Assembly (NCBI GenBank): GCA_945873675.1
Contig: CAMCEP010000189.1
Coordinates: 1 to 5,875 of the forward strand
Direction of reading: 5' to 3'
From: Asaia bogorensis
GTDB lineage: Bacteria; Pseudomonadota; Alphaproteobacteria; Acetobacterales; Acetobacteraceae
DNA: 5,875 nt
Below the pieces are notes generated by a model that was given only the letters and a program-made list of their open reading frames with translations, did not search any database and was not told the DNA's origin. The position numbers and the translations under genes are program-made. This document shows positions 1 through 5,339 of the stretch, one piece after another; the first letter of the stretch is position 1, and the number at the start of each line of letters is the position of its first letter.

Positions 1-107
1 GCCAGCCCATCCTTGGCCGAATACATGCAAAGCGGCGAAAGGGCCACGCGATTGGGCAGTGTTACGGACCGCAGCGTGATGGGTGAGAACAGCAGGGGCA
101 TGGACAT
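1..107 (-). CDS. Old Yellow Enzyme-family NADH:flavin oxidoreductase, N-terminal fragment
   Basis: This is the beginning of an FMN-dependent ene-reductase gene that runs off the left edge; only 35 full codons are present. The reverse strand reads MSMPLLFSPITLRSVTLPNR and continues VALSPLCMYSAKDGL. That is the typical first beta-strand and flavin-binding start of the YqjM-like branch of Old Yellow Enzymes (LF-P-T-R, then NR-x(4)-P-C-YSA-DG). Cys27 matches the cysteine that tunes the flavin redox potential in YqjM-type enzymes (family knowledge). Family members reduce activated C=C bonds of enones with NAD(P)H, usually in the cytosol. The ATG at 107-105 is preferred over the ATG at 101-99 because AAGGAA (120-115) lies 7 bases upstream of it. 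The gene is divergent from the Bug-family gene. The exact substrate, and whether the domain continues into a longer multidomain reductase, cannot be seen. Confidence 0.85.
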   Translation of the reverse strand, partial: MSMPLLFSPITLRSVTLPNRVALSPLCMYSAKDGL

Positions 108-114
108 GCGTGGC

Positions 115-120
115 TTCCTT
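115..120 (-). promoter_or_regulatory. Ribosome binding site of the Old Yellow Enzyme gene
   Basis: AAGGAA on the minus strand lies 7 bases before the ATG at 107-105. It supports that start over the in-frame ATG two codons later. Confidence 0.6.
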
Positions 121-136
121 GAAGGGGGCTTTGCGG

Positions 137-166
137 CTAGTCTCGTTGTATGGTGCGGGCCGTCAA
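137..166 (-). promoter_or_regulatory. Possible sigma-70 promoter for the Old Yellow Enzyme gene
   Basis: The minus strand has TTGACG at 166-161, a good -35 match. GACTAG or the offset AGACTA follows after 17-18 bases near 143-137 and is only a poor -10. The placement fits a transcript starting about 20-25 bases before the start codon. The -10 is weak, so this is a tentative call. I found no equally good promoter on the plus strand for the divergent Bug gene. Confidence 0.2.
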
Positions 167-216
167 GCCTTGTTGGTTCGCCCCAAAGCGCTGAGCGCCA
201 ATGCGCCGAAGCCATT

Positions 217-222
217 AAAGGA
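217..222 (+). promoter_or_regulatory. Ribosome binding site fixing the Bug protein start
   Basis: AAAGGA lies 7 bases before the ATG at 230. The reading frame stays open upstream to 83, but only the ATG at 230 combines a ribosome binding site with an immediate signal peptide, so it is taken as the true start. Confidence 0.6.
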
Positions 223-229
223 TTACCTC

Positions 230-1192
230 ATGACCACAAGACGCGCTGCCCTTGCCGGGCTTCTTGCCTTTCCAGCGCTCGCTTCCGCACAGGAAGCCTG
301 GCCTGCGCGAAGCCTTCGGCTGATTTCGCCCTTTCCGCCTGGCGGTGCGGCGGATGTTTTGGCGCGCAATATTGCCGAAGAACTGACGCCCGCCTTGCGG
401 CAATCCGTGGTGGTGGAAAACCGCACCGGCGCGGGTGGTTCCGTGGGAACGGAAGCGGTCGTGCGCAGTGCAGCTGATGGTTATACGCTGCTGATGGGTT
501 CAACCGGCCCGCTCGCGATCAACCCAGCACTATTGCGTCTTGCCTATGATCCAGCGAAGGATCTGGTGCCGGTTGCGATGGTGTCCACCGTTGCATCCGT
601 TTTGGTGGTGCATCCATCCGTGCCAGCGCGCAATTTGACTGAATTGCTTGCCATGGCACGCGCCAAGCCGGGCGAATTGAATTACGGGTCAAGCGGCACG
701 GGCAGCGCGCAGCATTTGTTCATGGAATTGCTGAAGCAAATGACTGGGGTGGACATCACCCATATCCCCTATCGTGGAACGGGTCCGGCCATGGTGGATA
801 CCATCGGCGGCCGGCTTTCCATGATGTTCGACACCACGCCGACGGCGCTGCCGCATATCCAGGGCGGGCGCGTGCGCGCCATTGCTGTCACCACCGCGCG
901 GCGCGATCCTGCCTTGCCGGATGTACCGACCATCGCTGAATCCGGCGTGGCAGGCTATGAAGGTGTTGGCTTTTACGGGCTGATGGCGCCGGCCGGCACA
1001 CCGGCCGCGATTGTGGATCGGCTGCACCGGGAAGTGAACGCGGCACTTGCGCGGGAAGCCTTCCGCGCGCGGCTGGCGTCACAAGGGACAGAGCCTGCGG
1101 CAATGACCCAGCAAGCCTTCCGTGACTTCATCGCGACTGATCGTGAAAGATGGGCGCGCGTGATCCGTGACGGCAATATCAAGGTGGATTGA
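230..1192 (+). CDS. Bug/TctC-family tripartite tricarboxylate transporter solute-binding protein
   Basis: A complete 320-residue periplasmic solute-binding protein of the Bug (TctC) family, which captures small carboxylates or similar metabolites. Residues 1-20 form an export signal: the N-terminus is MTTRRAALAG, followed by a short hydrophobic core and an ASA cleavage site before Gln21. The paired Arg4-Arg5 suggest Tat export, as is common for Bug proteins in this group. Family hallmarks in order are PFPPGGAAD at 34-42, VVENRTGAGG at 61-70, DGYTLLMGSTG at 83-93, NYGSSGTGSAQH at 151-162, IPYRGTGPAMVD at 179-190 (ligand-pocket loops), and LPDVPTIAESGVAGYE at 229-244. The length is normal for the family. 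No TctA or TctB membrane genes are in view, so it is an orphan, which is usual for Bug proteins. The ligand cannot be predicted. It is divergent from an Old Yellow Enzyme gene; a shared role in catabolism is possible but unproven. Confidence 0.93.
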   Translation: MTTRRAALAGLLAFPALASAQEAWPARSLRLISPFPPGGAADVLARNIAEELTPALRQSVVVENRTGAGGSVGTEAVVRSAADGYTLLMGSTGPLAINPALLRLAYDPAKDLVPVAMVSTVASVLVVHPSVPARNLTELLAMARAKPGELNYGSSGTGSAQHLFMELLKQMTGVDITHIPYRGTGPAMVDTIGGRLSMMFDTTPTALPHIQGGRVRAIAVTTARRDPALPDVPTIAESGVAGYEGVGFYGLMAPAGTPAAIVDRLHREVNAALAREAFRARLASQGTEPAAMTQQAFRDFIATDRERWARVIRDGNIKVD

Positions 1193-1312
1193 AGCCTTCC
1201 GGGCGCCGGTAACACGGCTCAAAAAATACCATCAAGCGAAGATTTGGTGCGCATCAGGTAGCGTATGTGAAAGGGGCGCGCCCTGAAAAGCGGGCTCCTG
1301 CATTGCTGCGCC
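1193..1312. other. Convergent intergenic gap between the Bug gene and ftsY
   Basis: This 120-base spacer separates two convergent genes, so both transcripts should end here. I see short GC-rich inverted repeats: CCGG-GCG-CCGG at 1199-1209, AGCC (1193-1196) against GGCT (1216-1219), the palindrome GGGCGCGCCC at 1274-1283, and GCCC (1280-1283) against GGGC (1292-1295). None is followed by a T-run in either direction. The A6 run at 1221-1226 does read as T6 for ftsY transcripts, but the GC-rich repeats at 1274-1295 are about 50 bases upstream of it, too far to make an intrinsic terminator. Termination may be Rho-dependent or use a signal I cannot recognise. No gene is visible. Confidence 0.5.
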
Positions 1313-2443
1313 TCAATCCAGCCCCATCAGCCCGCGCGCGAAATCGCGCGCCGCAAAGGGGCGCAAATCCTCGGCCTTTTCGCCGACACCCACCACATGA
1401 ACGGGCAGGCCGAATTCCTGCGCCAGCGCCACCACCACGCCGCCCTTGGCCGAGCCATCCAGCTTGGTCACGGCAAGCCCGGTGACATCCACCATTTCCT
1501 TGAAAACCTTCACTTGCTGCACGGCATTCTGCCCGGTGGTGGCATCCAGCACCAAAAGTACGGAATGCGGCGCCGTTTCATCCACGCGTTTGATGACGCG
1601 AATGATTTTGCGCAGTTCCTCCATCAGCGCGGATTTATTGTGCAGCCGCCCGGCTGTATCCACCAGCAACAGATCAAGCCCATCAGCGCGCGCCGCGGTC
1701 AGCGCATCAAAGGCAAGCCCCGCCGCATCGGCGCCTGGTTTGGCGGGCGCGAAGAAGCGCGCTTCGGTCCGCCCAGCCCAAACCTGTAACTGTTCCACCG
1801 CCGCGGCGCGGAAAGTATCGCCCGCGACAAAGCCAATTTTCAGTCCTTGTTCGGCGTAATGGCGGCCGAGTTTGGCGATGGTTGTGGTCTTGCCTGTGCC
1901 ATTCACGCCCACCACCAGCACCACATGCGGCGCACGGGCAGGGATGATTTCCATGGGCTGCGCCACGGGTTCTAGAATGGTGGCGATTTCATCCGCCAGC
2001 GCTGTCTTCACTTCCTCATCGGTCACTTCTTTGCCGAAGCGCGTGCGGCGGAAGCCTTCCACAATCCGGCGCGAAGCCGCGACACCCAGATCAGCGGTGA
2101 TCAAGGTTTCTTCCAATTCCTCCAGCGCCTCATCATCCAGCCGCCTTTTGTGCAGCAGGGAGACAACGCTTTCCGTGAGCTTGGCAGTGGAACGCGACAG
2201 CCCTGCCTTTAACCGCGCGAACCAGCCGGTTTTGGCGGGGGCTTCGGCGCTGGGCGGCGGGATTTCGGCGGGTGGCACTTCCGGCGTGGGTTCTGGCGCG
2301 GGCGCGGGGGTTTCAGGAACCGGAACCAAGGGCGCTTCCGGCACCGTGGGCGGCACCTCGGGCGGGCCGGGGATCGGGATTTCAGGCGTTGGCTGCTGCG
2401 CGCTGCCGCCGCGCAAACGGCCGAAGAAATCACGGAGAGCCAT
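1313..2443 (-). CDS. ftsY: Signal recognition particle receptor FtsY
   Basis: A 376-residue SRP receptor GTPase. It docks ribosome-nascent-chain-SRP complexes at the inner membrane and hands them to SecYEG. An N-terminal basic, amphipathic stretch (MALRDFFGRLRGG) precedes a proline-rich region at 18-70. A second amphipathic targeting segment, GWFARLKAGLSRSTAKL, lies at 73-89, followed by the helical N domain to about 165. The G domain holds GVNGTGKTT at 179-187 (P-loop), DTFRAAAVEQL at 209-219 (SRP-GTPase insertion region), DTAGR at 262-266, TKLDG at 326-330, and GVGEKAEDLRPF at 352-363. All nucleotide-binding motifs are intact. The start ATG overlaps the mtaB stop by one base (TGATG), with GGAAG 7 bases upstream, so translation is probably coupled to mtaB. 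It is the last gene of the minus-strand run. The N-terminal linker is proline-rich instead of the long acidic A domain of E. coli FtsY. The identification is secure. Confidence 0.97.
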   Translation of the reverse strand: MALRDFFGRLRGGSAQQPTPEIPIPGPPEVPPTVPEAPLVPVPETPAPAPEPTPEVPPAEIPPPSAEAPAKTGWFARLKAGLSRSTAKLTESVVSLLHKRRLDDEALEELEETLITADLGVAASRRIVEGFRRTRFGKEVTDEEVKTALADEIATILEPVAQPMEIIPARAPHVVLVVGVNGTGKTTTIAKLGRHYAEQGLKIGFVAGDTFRAAAVEQLQVWAGRTEARFFAPAKPGADAAGLAFDALTAARADGLDLLLVDTAGRLHNKSALMEELRKIIRVIKRVDETAPHSVLLVLDATTGQNAVQQVKVFKEMVDVTGLAVTKLDGSAKGGVVVALAQEFGLPVHVVGVGEKAEDLRPFAARDFARGLMGLD

Positions 2444-3699
2444 CAGGCGGCTTCCGCCACAAGTCCATTGGCATCAGCACCGATCACGCGCAGGCGGCGG
2501 ATTTCCCCTGGCTGCCCAGTGCTGCCCAATAGGCGGAGCGGCGCGAAATATTCCGTATGGCCGCGATCGGGATGTTCCAACAAAACCTGTTCCTCCTGCC
2601 CCAAGCGCCCCGCGAAATAGCGCGCCGCCGCCGTTGCCCCGGCTTCGCGCAGCCGCGCCGCGCGGGCCCGACGTTCCGGCACCGGAATTTGCGGCATGCG
2701 CGCCGCCGGTGTGCCTGGGCGTTCCGAATAGGGGAAAATATGCAGGAAAGAGAGGTCGCAATCCTTCACAAGATCAAGGCTCTCCTGGAATTGCGCTTCG
2801 GTTTCGGTCGGGAAACCCGCAATCAGATCAGCGCCGAAAACGATATCGTGCCGCAGCCGCCGCGCCTTTTCGGCCAGCGCTATTGCATCCGCACGCAAAT
2901 GCCGCCGCTTCATGCGCTTCAGGATCAAATCCGACCCGTGCTGAAGCGAAAGATGCAAATGCGGCATCAGGCGGGGTTCTTCCGCAATCAGCCGCCACAG
3001 GTCTTCATCCACTTCCACGGGATCGAGCGATGACAAGCGCAGCCGCGGCAATTCTGGAACCAGTGCCAAGACGCGCCGGATCATTTGCCCAAGCGTGGGG
3101 TTGCCCGGCAAATCAGGCCCGTAGGAGGTGACATCAACGCCCGTCAGCACCGCTTCCCGATACCCCGCCGCCACCAGGGCACGAAGCTGTTCGACAATCA
3201 CACCAATCGGCACAGACCGCGAAGGCCCACGCCCAAAGGGAATGACGCAGAAGGTGCAGCGATGATCGCAACCCTGCTGCACCTGCACGAAAGCGCGCGC
3301 GCGCCCGGCGAATTCCGTCACCAAATGGGCCGCGGTTTCGCGTGCGGCCATGATATCCGTCACGGGTGTAGGCGGCGCATCCAAAGCCGCCCAGGTTTCG
3401 GGCTTAAGCTTATCGGCATTGCCGATCACGCGTTCCACCCCCGGCAGCACAGCCCATTTATCGGGCGCGATTTGCGCCGCGCAGCCGGTGACAATGATGC
3501 GCGCGCCGGGATTGTCGCGATGCGCCTTCCTGATCGCCTGCCGCGCCTGGCGTTCCGCTTCCGCCGTGACCGCGCAGGTATTGACGATGATGGCATTGCC
3601 CTGGCCGGCCTTGCTGGCCAGGTCGCGCATTGCCTCACTCTCATAGGTATTGAGCCGGCAGCCGAAACTCAGCAGCCGAGGGGCTTCCGTGGCGCTCAT
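2443..3699 (-). CDS. mtaB: tRNA (N6-threonylcarbamoyladenosine-37) methylthiotransferase MtaB
   Basis: A 418-residue radical-SAM methylthiotransferase that converts t6A to ms2t6A at position 37 of ANN-decoding tRNAs, improving reading fidelity. The N-terminal MTTase domain carries the auxiliary iron-sulfur cysteines Cys14 (FGCRLNTYES at 12-21), Cys42 (NTCAVT) and Cys73 (VTGCAAQ). The radical-SAM cluster motif is CDHRCTFC at 144-151 with Cys144, Cys148 and Cys151. Further family marks are LTGVDVTSYG at 185-194, LSSLDPVEV at 222-230, LHLSLQHGSD at 248-257, and FPYSERPGTPAARMPQIP at 322-339. The region from about 355 onward matches a TRAM-type RNA-binding tail. GCRLN near the N-terminus and RPGTPAARMPQ favour MtaB over the related MiaB and RimO. 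The ATG overlaps the dapF stop as ATGA, and only a weak AAGG lies about 10 bases upstream, so translation probably depends on coupling to dapF. It overlaps ftsY by one base. Confidence 0.94.
   Translation of the reverse strand: MSATEAPRLLSFGCRLNTYESEAMRDLASKAGQGNAIIVNTCAVTAEAERQARQAIRKAHRDNPGARIIVTGCAAQIAPDKWAVLPGVERVIGNADKLKPETWAALDAPPTPVTDIMAARETAAHLVTEFAGRARAFVQVQQGCDHRCTFCVIPFGRGPSRSVPIGVIVEQLRALVAAGYREAVLTGVDVTSYGPDLPGNPTLGQMIRRVLALVPELPRLRLSSLDPVEVDEDLWRLIAEEPRLMPHLHLSLQHGSDLILKRMKRRHLRADAIALAEKARRLRHDIVFGADLIAGFPTETEAQFQESLDLVKDCDLSFLHIFPYSERPGTPAARMPQIPVPERRARAARLREAGATAAARYFAGRLGQEEQVLLEHPDRGHTEYFAPLRLLGSTGQPGEIRRLRVIGADANGLVAEAA
2446..2458 (-). promoter_or_regulatory. Hairpin over the ftsY ribosome binding site at the end of mtaB
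   Basis: On the minus strand GGCGG (2458-2454), loop AAG (2453-2451) and CCGCC (2450-2446) form a perfect 5-bp stem directly before the overlapping stop/start TGATG. The likely ftsY Shine-Dalgarno GGAAG (2455-2451) is half in the stem and half in the loop. A ribosome finishing mtaB would melt it. The functional reading is inference, since the repeat lies in Ala/Glu codons that are GC-rich anyway. Confidence 0.4.
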
Positions 3700-4523
3700 G
3701 CCAGAAATGCCTTGGGATCAACCTGCCCGGTGAAGGCAGTGGCGACGGGGCCGGTCATCAGCACATGTCCATCCTGGCGCCATTCCATAAACAGATCGCC
3801 GCCTGGCATGGAAATCCGCGCTTTGCGCCCAGTCAGCCCGCGCCGATGCGCATTCACCATGGCGGCACAAGCGCCAGACCCACAGGCGAGCGTCAGCCCC
3901 GCGCCCCGTTCCCAGACCACCAGACGCAGATGATCCGGCGACATCACCTGCACAAAGCCGATATTGGCGCGGTCCGGGAAAATCGGGTCGCGTTCAAGAC
4001 GCGGGCCGATTTCGCTGATCGGCAGCGCATCCAGATCGGGCACGAAAAAATTCGCATGGGGATTGCCCATGGAACAGGCGGCCGGGTCCGCGACTGGGCC
4101 GCAAGCAAGCGGCAGATGCAGCGTATCCGCTTCCTGCGCCAGGGGCACATCCCGCCAGCCGAGTCGTGCCGGTCCCATATCCACCTGCCAAAGCCCATTC
4201 TGGGTTTTTTCGCTCGGCAGATCGCCCGAGACGGTCCGCACCACCACCCGCGCCTTGCCGGTTTCAGCGGCAATCAGGGAAGCGATGCAGCGCGTGGCAT
4301 TGCCGCAAGCGCCGGCTTCCGATCCATCCGGGTTATGGATGCGCATGAAGACATCGGCGCCCGCGGGCGGAGACTCCAAAATGATCAACTGGTCGCAGCC
4401 AATGCCGCGCTGGCGATCCGCAAGCGCCACAATCTCAGCGCGCGTCAGGCCAAGCGGTGCGGCGCGACCATCCAGCACCACGAAATCATTGCCGAGCCCA
4501 TGCATCTTGCGGAAGGAAAGCAT
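3696..4523 (-). CDS. dapF: Diaminopimelate epimerase
   Basis: A 275-residue PLP-independent epimerase that interconverts LL- and meso-diaminopimelate, supplying lysine and the peptidoglycan cross-linking residue in the cytosol. Both catalytic cysteines are present: Cys73 in EAGACGNATRC and Cys214 in LTLACGSGACAA, matching Cys73 and Cys217 of the Haemophilus enzyme. Substrate-binding residues are also visible: Asn12 (GLGNDF), Gln45 (GCDQL), Asn64 (HNPDGSE), Asn154/His156 (GNPHAN), Asn187 (ANIGF), and Glu205-Arg206 (WERGAG). The length is normal. Leu at residue 210, where enterobacterial enzymes have Glu (GAGET), is to my knowledge common in alphaproteobacteria. The start at 4523 gives the usual short lead before KMHGLGNDF. 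No Shine-Dalgarno precedes it, and a near-consensus -10 hexamer sits just upstream, suggesting a leaderless transcript. The stop overlaps the mtaB start as ATGA. Confidence 0.97.
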   Translation of the reverse strand: MLSFRKMHGLGNDFVVLDGRAAPLGLTRAEIVALADRQRGIGCDQLIILESPPAGADVFMRIHNPDGSEAGACGNATRCIASLIAAETGKARVVVRTVSGDLPSEKTQNGLWQVDMGPARLGWRDVPLAQEADTLHLPLACGPVADPAACSMGNPHANFFVPDLDALPISEIGPRLERDPIFPDRANIGFVQVMSPDHLRLVVWERGAGLTLACGSGACAAMVNAHRRGLTGRKARISMPGGDLFMEWRQDGHVLMTGPVATAFTGQVDPKAFLA

Positions 4524-4537
4524 GGGCCGTGATATAG
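4524..4537 (-). promoter_or_regulatory. Candidate -10 element of dapF placed for leaderless transcription
   Basis: The minus strand reads CTATAT at 4537-4532, identical to the -10 I recall for alphaproteobacterial housekeeping promoters (CTTGAC-N17-CTATAT). Counting normal spacing, transcription would begin at about 4524 or at the A of the start codon (4523). The 13 bases before the ATG hold no purine-rich ribosome binding site. The matching -35 position (about 4559-4554, TTCCGG) is poor, which lowers confidence. Confidence 0.4.
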
Positions 4538-4553
4538 GCCGCCCGGGCGCGAA

Positions 4554-4578
4554 CCGGAACCCGCTTATGGGGTGCCGG
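4554..4578. repeat. Imperfect inverted repeat in the cheZ-dapF gap
   Basis: CCGG (4554-4557) pairs with CCGG (4575-4578) and ACCC (4559-4562) pairs with GGGT (4570-4573). There is one central mismatch (A4558 against G4574) and a 7-base loop, giving eight pairs in nine. It lies 6 bases past the cheZ stop. On the minus strand only TT follows it, so it is not a canonical intrinsic terminator. It may attenuate read-through or protect the cheZ 3' end. It overlaps the place where a dapF -35 would fall. Confidence 0.4.
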
Positions 4579-4584
4579 AAAGAT

Positions 4585-5205
4585 TTACCCGTTCAGCAGC
4601 CGGTCAATCTCGTCCTGTGCCAAATCGGGGCCGGCCTTTTTCGGGTCCGCCACGGTTTGCACCACACCCTTCAGTTCCACCTTGGGCCTAGAGGCATTCG
4701 GCCCGGGCTGGGTGTTTTCGGGCAGGATATCCTCCAGGATGGATTCAACCTGCTGCAAATCCCGAATGGCGCGGCGGATGCGCTGGCCAGTCAAATCCTG
4801 GAAGGAACAGGCCTCAAAGATCGCATTCACCCTTTCGGTGATGGCCGGCAGCGCATCCGGGCTGCCAGAGCCCTTTTCCAGCCATTCCTGAATGGCCTCG
4901 GCCGCTTCCAGAATGGTATTCGCGGCGGCTTCGGTCGCCTGGACCACCGCCTCAAGCTCCTGGCCGGAGGTCCGATTGCCCGGCTGAGGCGCGGAAATCA
5001 TGCCGGCGATTCTTTCGTGAACGGAGGAAATCTGGCTGGCCAGGTTTTCTTCGCTCATGCCCAGAAGCTGCACGCTGGCGGATACCTCGGCGCTGACTTC
5101 GGAGATGCGGCGGTCCATAAAGGCGCGCAAATCGCCAAAAAGGGGCTCCATAGCGGCCCTGAGCACTTCCGGGTCCGGCACTGTATCCGCTTGCGAATGC
5201 GACAT
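4585..5205 (-). CDS. cheZ: CheZ-family protein phosphatase (CheY-P phosphatase)
   Basis: A 206-residue, mostly helical cytoplasmic protein of the CheZ family, which accelerates dephosphorylation of the response regulator CheY-P. The defining motif FQDLTGQ is at 135-141. Asp137 and Gln141 correspond to the catalytic Asp143 and Gln147 of E. coli CheZ, and a basic QRIRRAIRDL helix follows. Residues 10-160 form the long helices of the four-helix-bundle dimer. From 161 the chain is a polar, Pro-rich linker ending in LAQDEIDRLLNG (195-206), an amphipathic tail suited to docking on CheY. The length is close to E. coli CheZ (214). The ATG at 5205 is chosen because AGGA lies 9 bases upstream and the open frame before it (to 5475) reads as non-coding, Pro/Arg/Gly-rich sequence. 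No other chemotaxis gene is in view. dapF follows 61 bases downstream on the same strand. The family is clear; the symbol is by homology, and the partner could be a CheY-like regulator outside classical chemotaxis. Confidence 0.88.
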   Translation of the reverse strand: MSHSQADTVPDPEVLRAAMEPLFGDLRAFMDRRISEVSAEVSASVQLLGMSEENLASQISSVHERIAGMISAPQPGNRTSGQELEAVVQATEAAANTILEAAEAIQEWLEKGSGSPDALPAITERVNAIFEACSFQDLTGQRIRRAIRDLQQVESILEDILPENTQPGPNASRPKVELKGVVQTVADPKKAGPDLAQDEIDRLLNG

Positions 5206-5214
5206 GAGACTTCG

Positions 5215-5218
5215 TCCT
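5215..5218 (-). promoter_or_regulatory. Ribosome binding site fixing the cheZ start
   Basis: AGGA on the minus strand (within CAGGACGAAG) lies 9 bases upstream of the ATG at 5205-5203. It supports this start rather than longer in-frame ones. Confidence 0.5.
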
Positions 5219-5228
5219 GAATCCAAGG

Positions 5229-5243
5229 GGCGGCCAAACCGCC
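5229..5243. repeat. Small inverted repeat in the cheZ leader region
   Basis: GGCGG (5229-5233), loop CCAAA, CCGCC (5239-5243) form a perfect 5-bp stem 24 bases upstream of the cheZ start. It could be a leader hairpin in the cheZ mRNA. An 8-base palindrome GTGATCAC follows at 5246-5253. No clear cheZ promoter was found: TTTAAT (5265-5260) and CTTTAT (5276-5271) are -10-like but have no matching -35. Confidence 0.3.
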
Positions 5244-5304
5244 GGGTGATCACGGGGCCATTAAACACCCATAAAGGTGAAATCTCCGTTTCTGTGGGGC
5301 GGGT

Positions 5305-5334
5305 CTTGTGTGGAAAACTTCTGGGCGCTATAGC
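5305..5334 (+). promoter_or_regulatory. Promoter of rpmI-rplT
   Basis: CTTGTG (5305-5310), a 17-base spacer and CTATAG (5328-5333) match the alphaproteobacterial housekeeping pattern CTTGAC-N17-CTATAT at 9 of 12 positions with ideal spacing. In E. coli register this is TTGTGT-N17-TATAGC. Transcription would start near 5340, leaving a leader of about 110 bases. The absence of infC immediately upstream fits an independent promoter. Confidence 0.6.
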
Positions 5335-5339
5335 CCCGC

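Noticed and set aside
83..229. A 49-residue N-terminal extension of the Bug protein.
   Set aside because: It would place the signal peptide inside the protein. The ATG at 230 has a ribosome binding site and an immediate twin-arginine-like signal.
13..477. A 154-codon plus-strand frame covering the left intergenic region and the start of the Bug gene.
   Set aside because: It overlaps the real Old Yellow Enzyme start on the other strand and the Bug gene in another frame. It is Arg/Cys-rich without a known fold and has no ribosome binding site.
1199..1295. Intrinsic terminators for the Bug gene or ftsY.
   Set aside because: Short GC-rich inverted repeats exist, but no T-run follows them within terminator distance on either strand. 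The A6 run at 1221-1226 is on the wrong side of the nearest repeat for ftsY transcripts.
1872..3131. A 419-codon plus-strand open frame running antisense to ftsY and mtaB.
   Set aside because: It lies wholly opposite two intact, well-recognised genes. Its translation is low-complexity Gly/Ser/Thr then Arg/Pro-rich with no domain. Long antisense frames are expected from GC-biased third positions.
3964..5220. A 418-codon plus-strand open frame opposite dapF and cheZ.
   Set aside because: It spans two real minus-strand genes and the gap between them, has no recognisable domain, and its composition mirrors the opposite strand.
5246..5253. Palindrome GTGATCAC as a regulator operator.
   Set aside because: A single 8-base palindrome without flanking symmetry or a second copy is not enough to call an operator.
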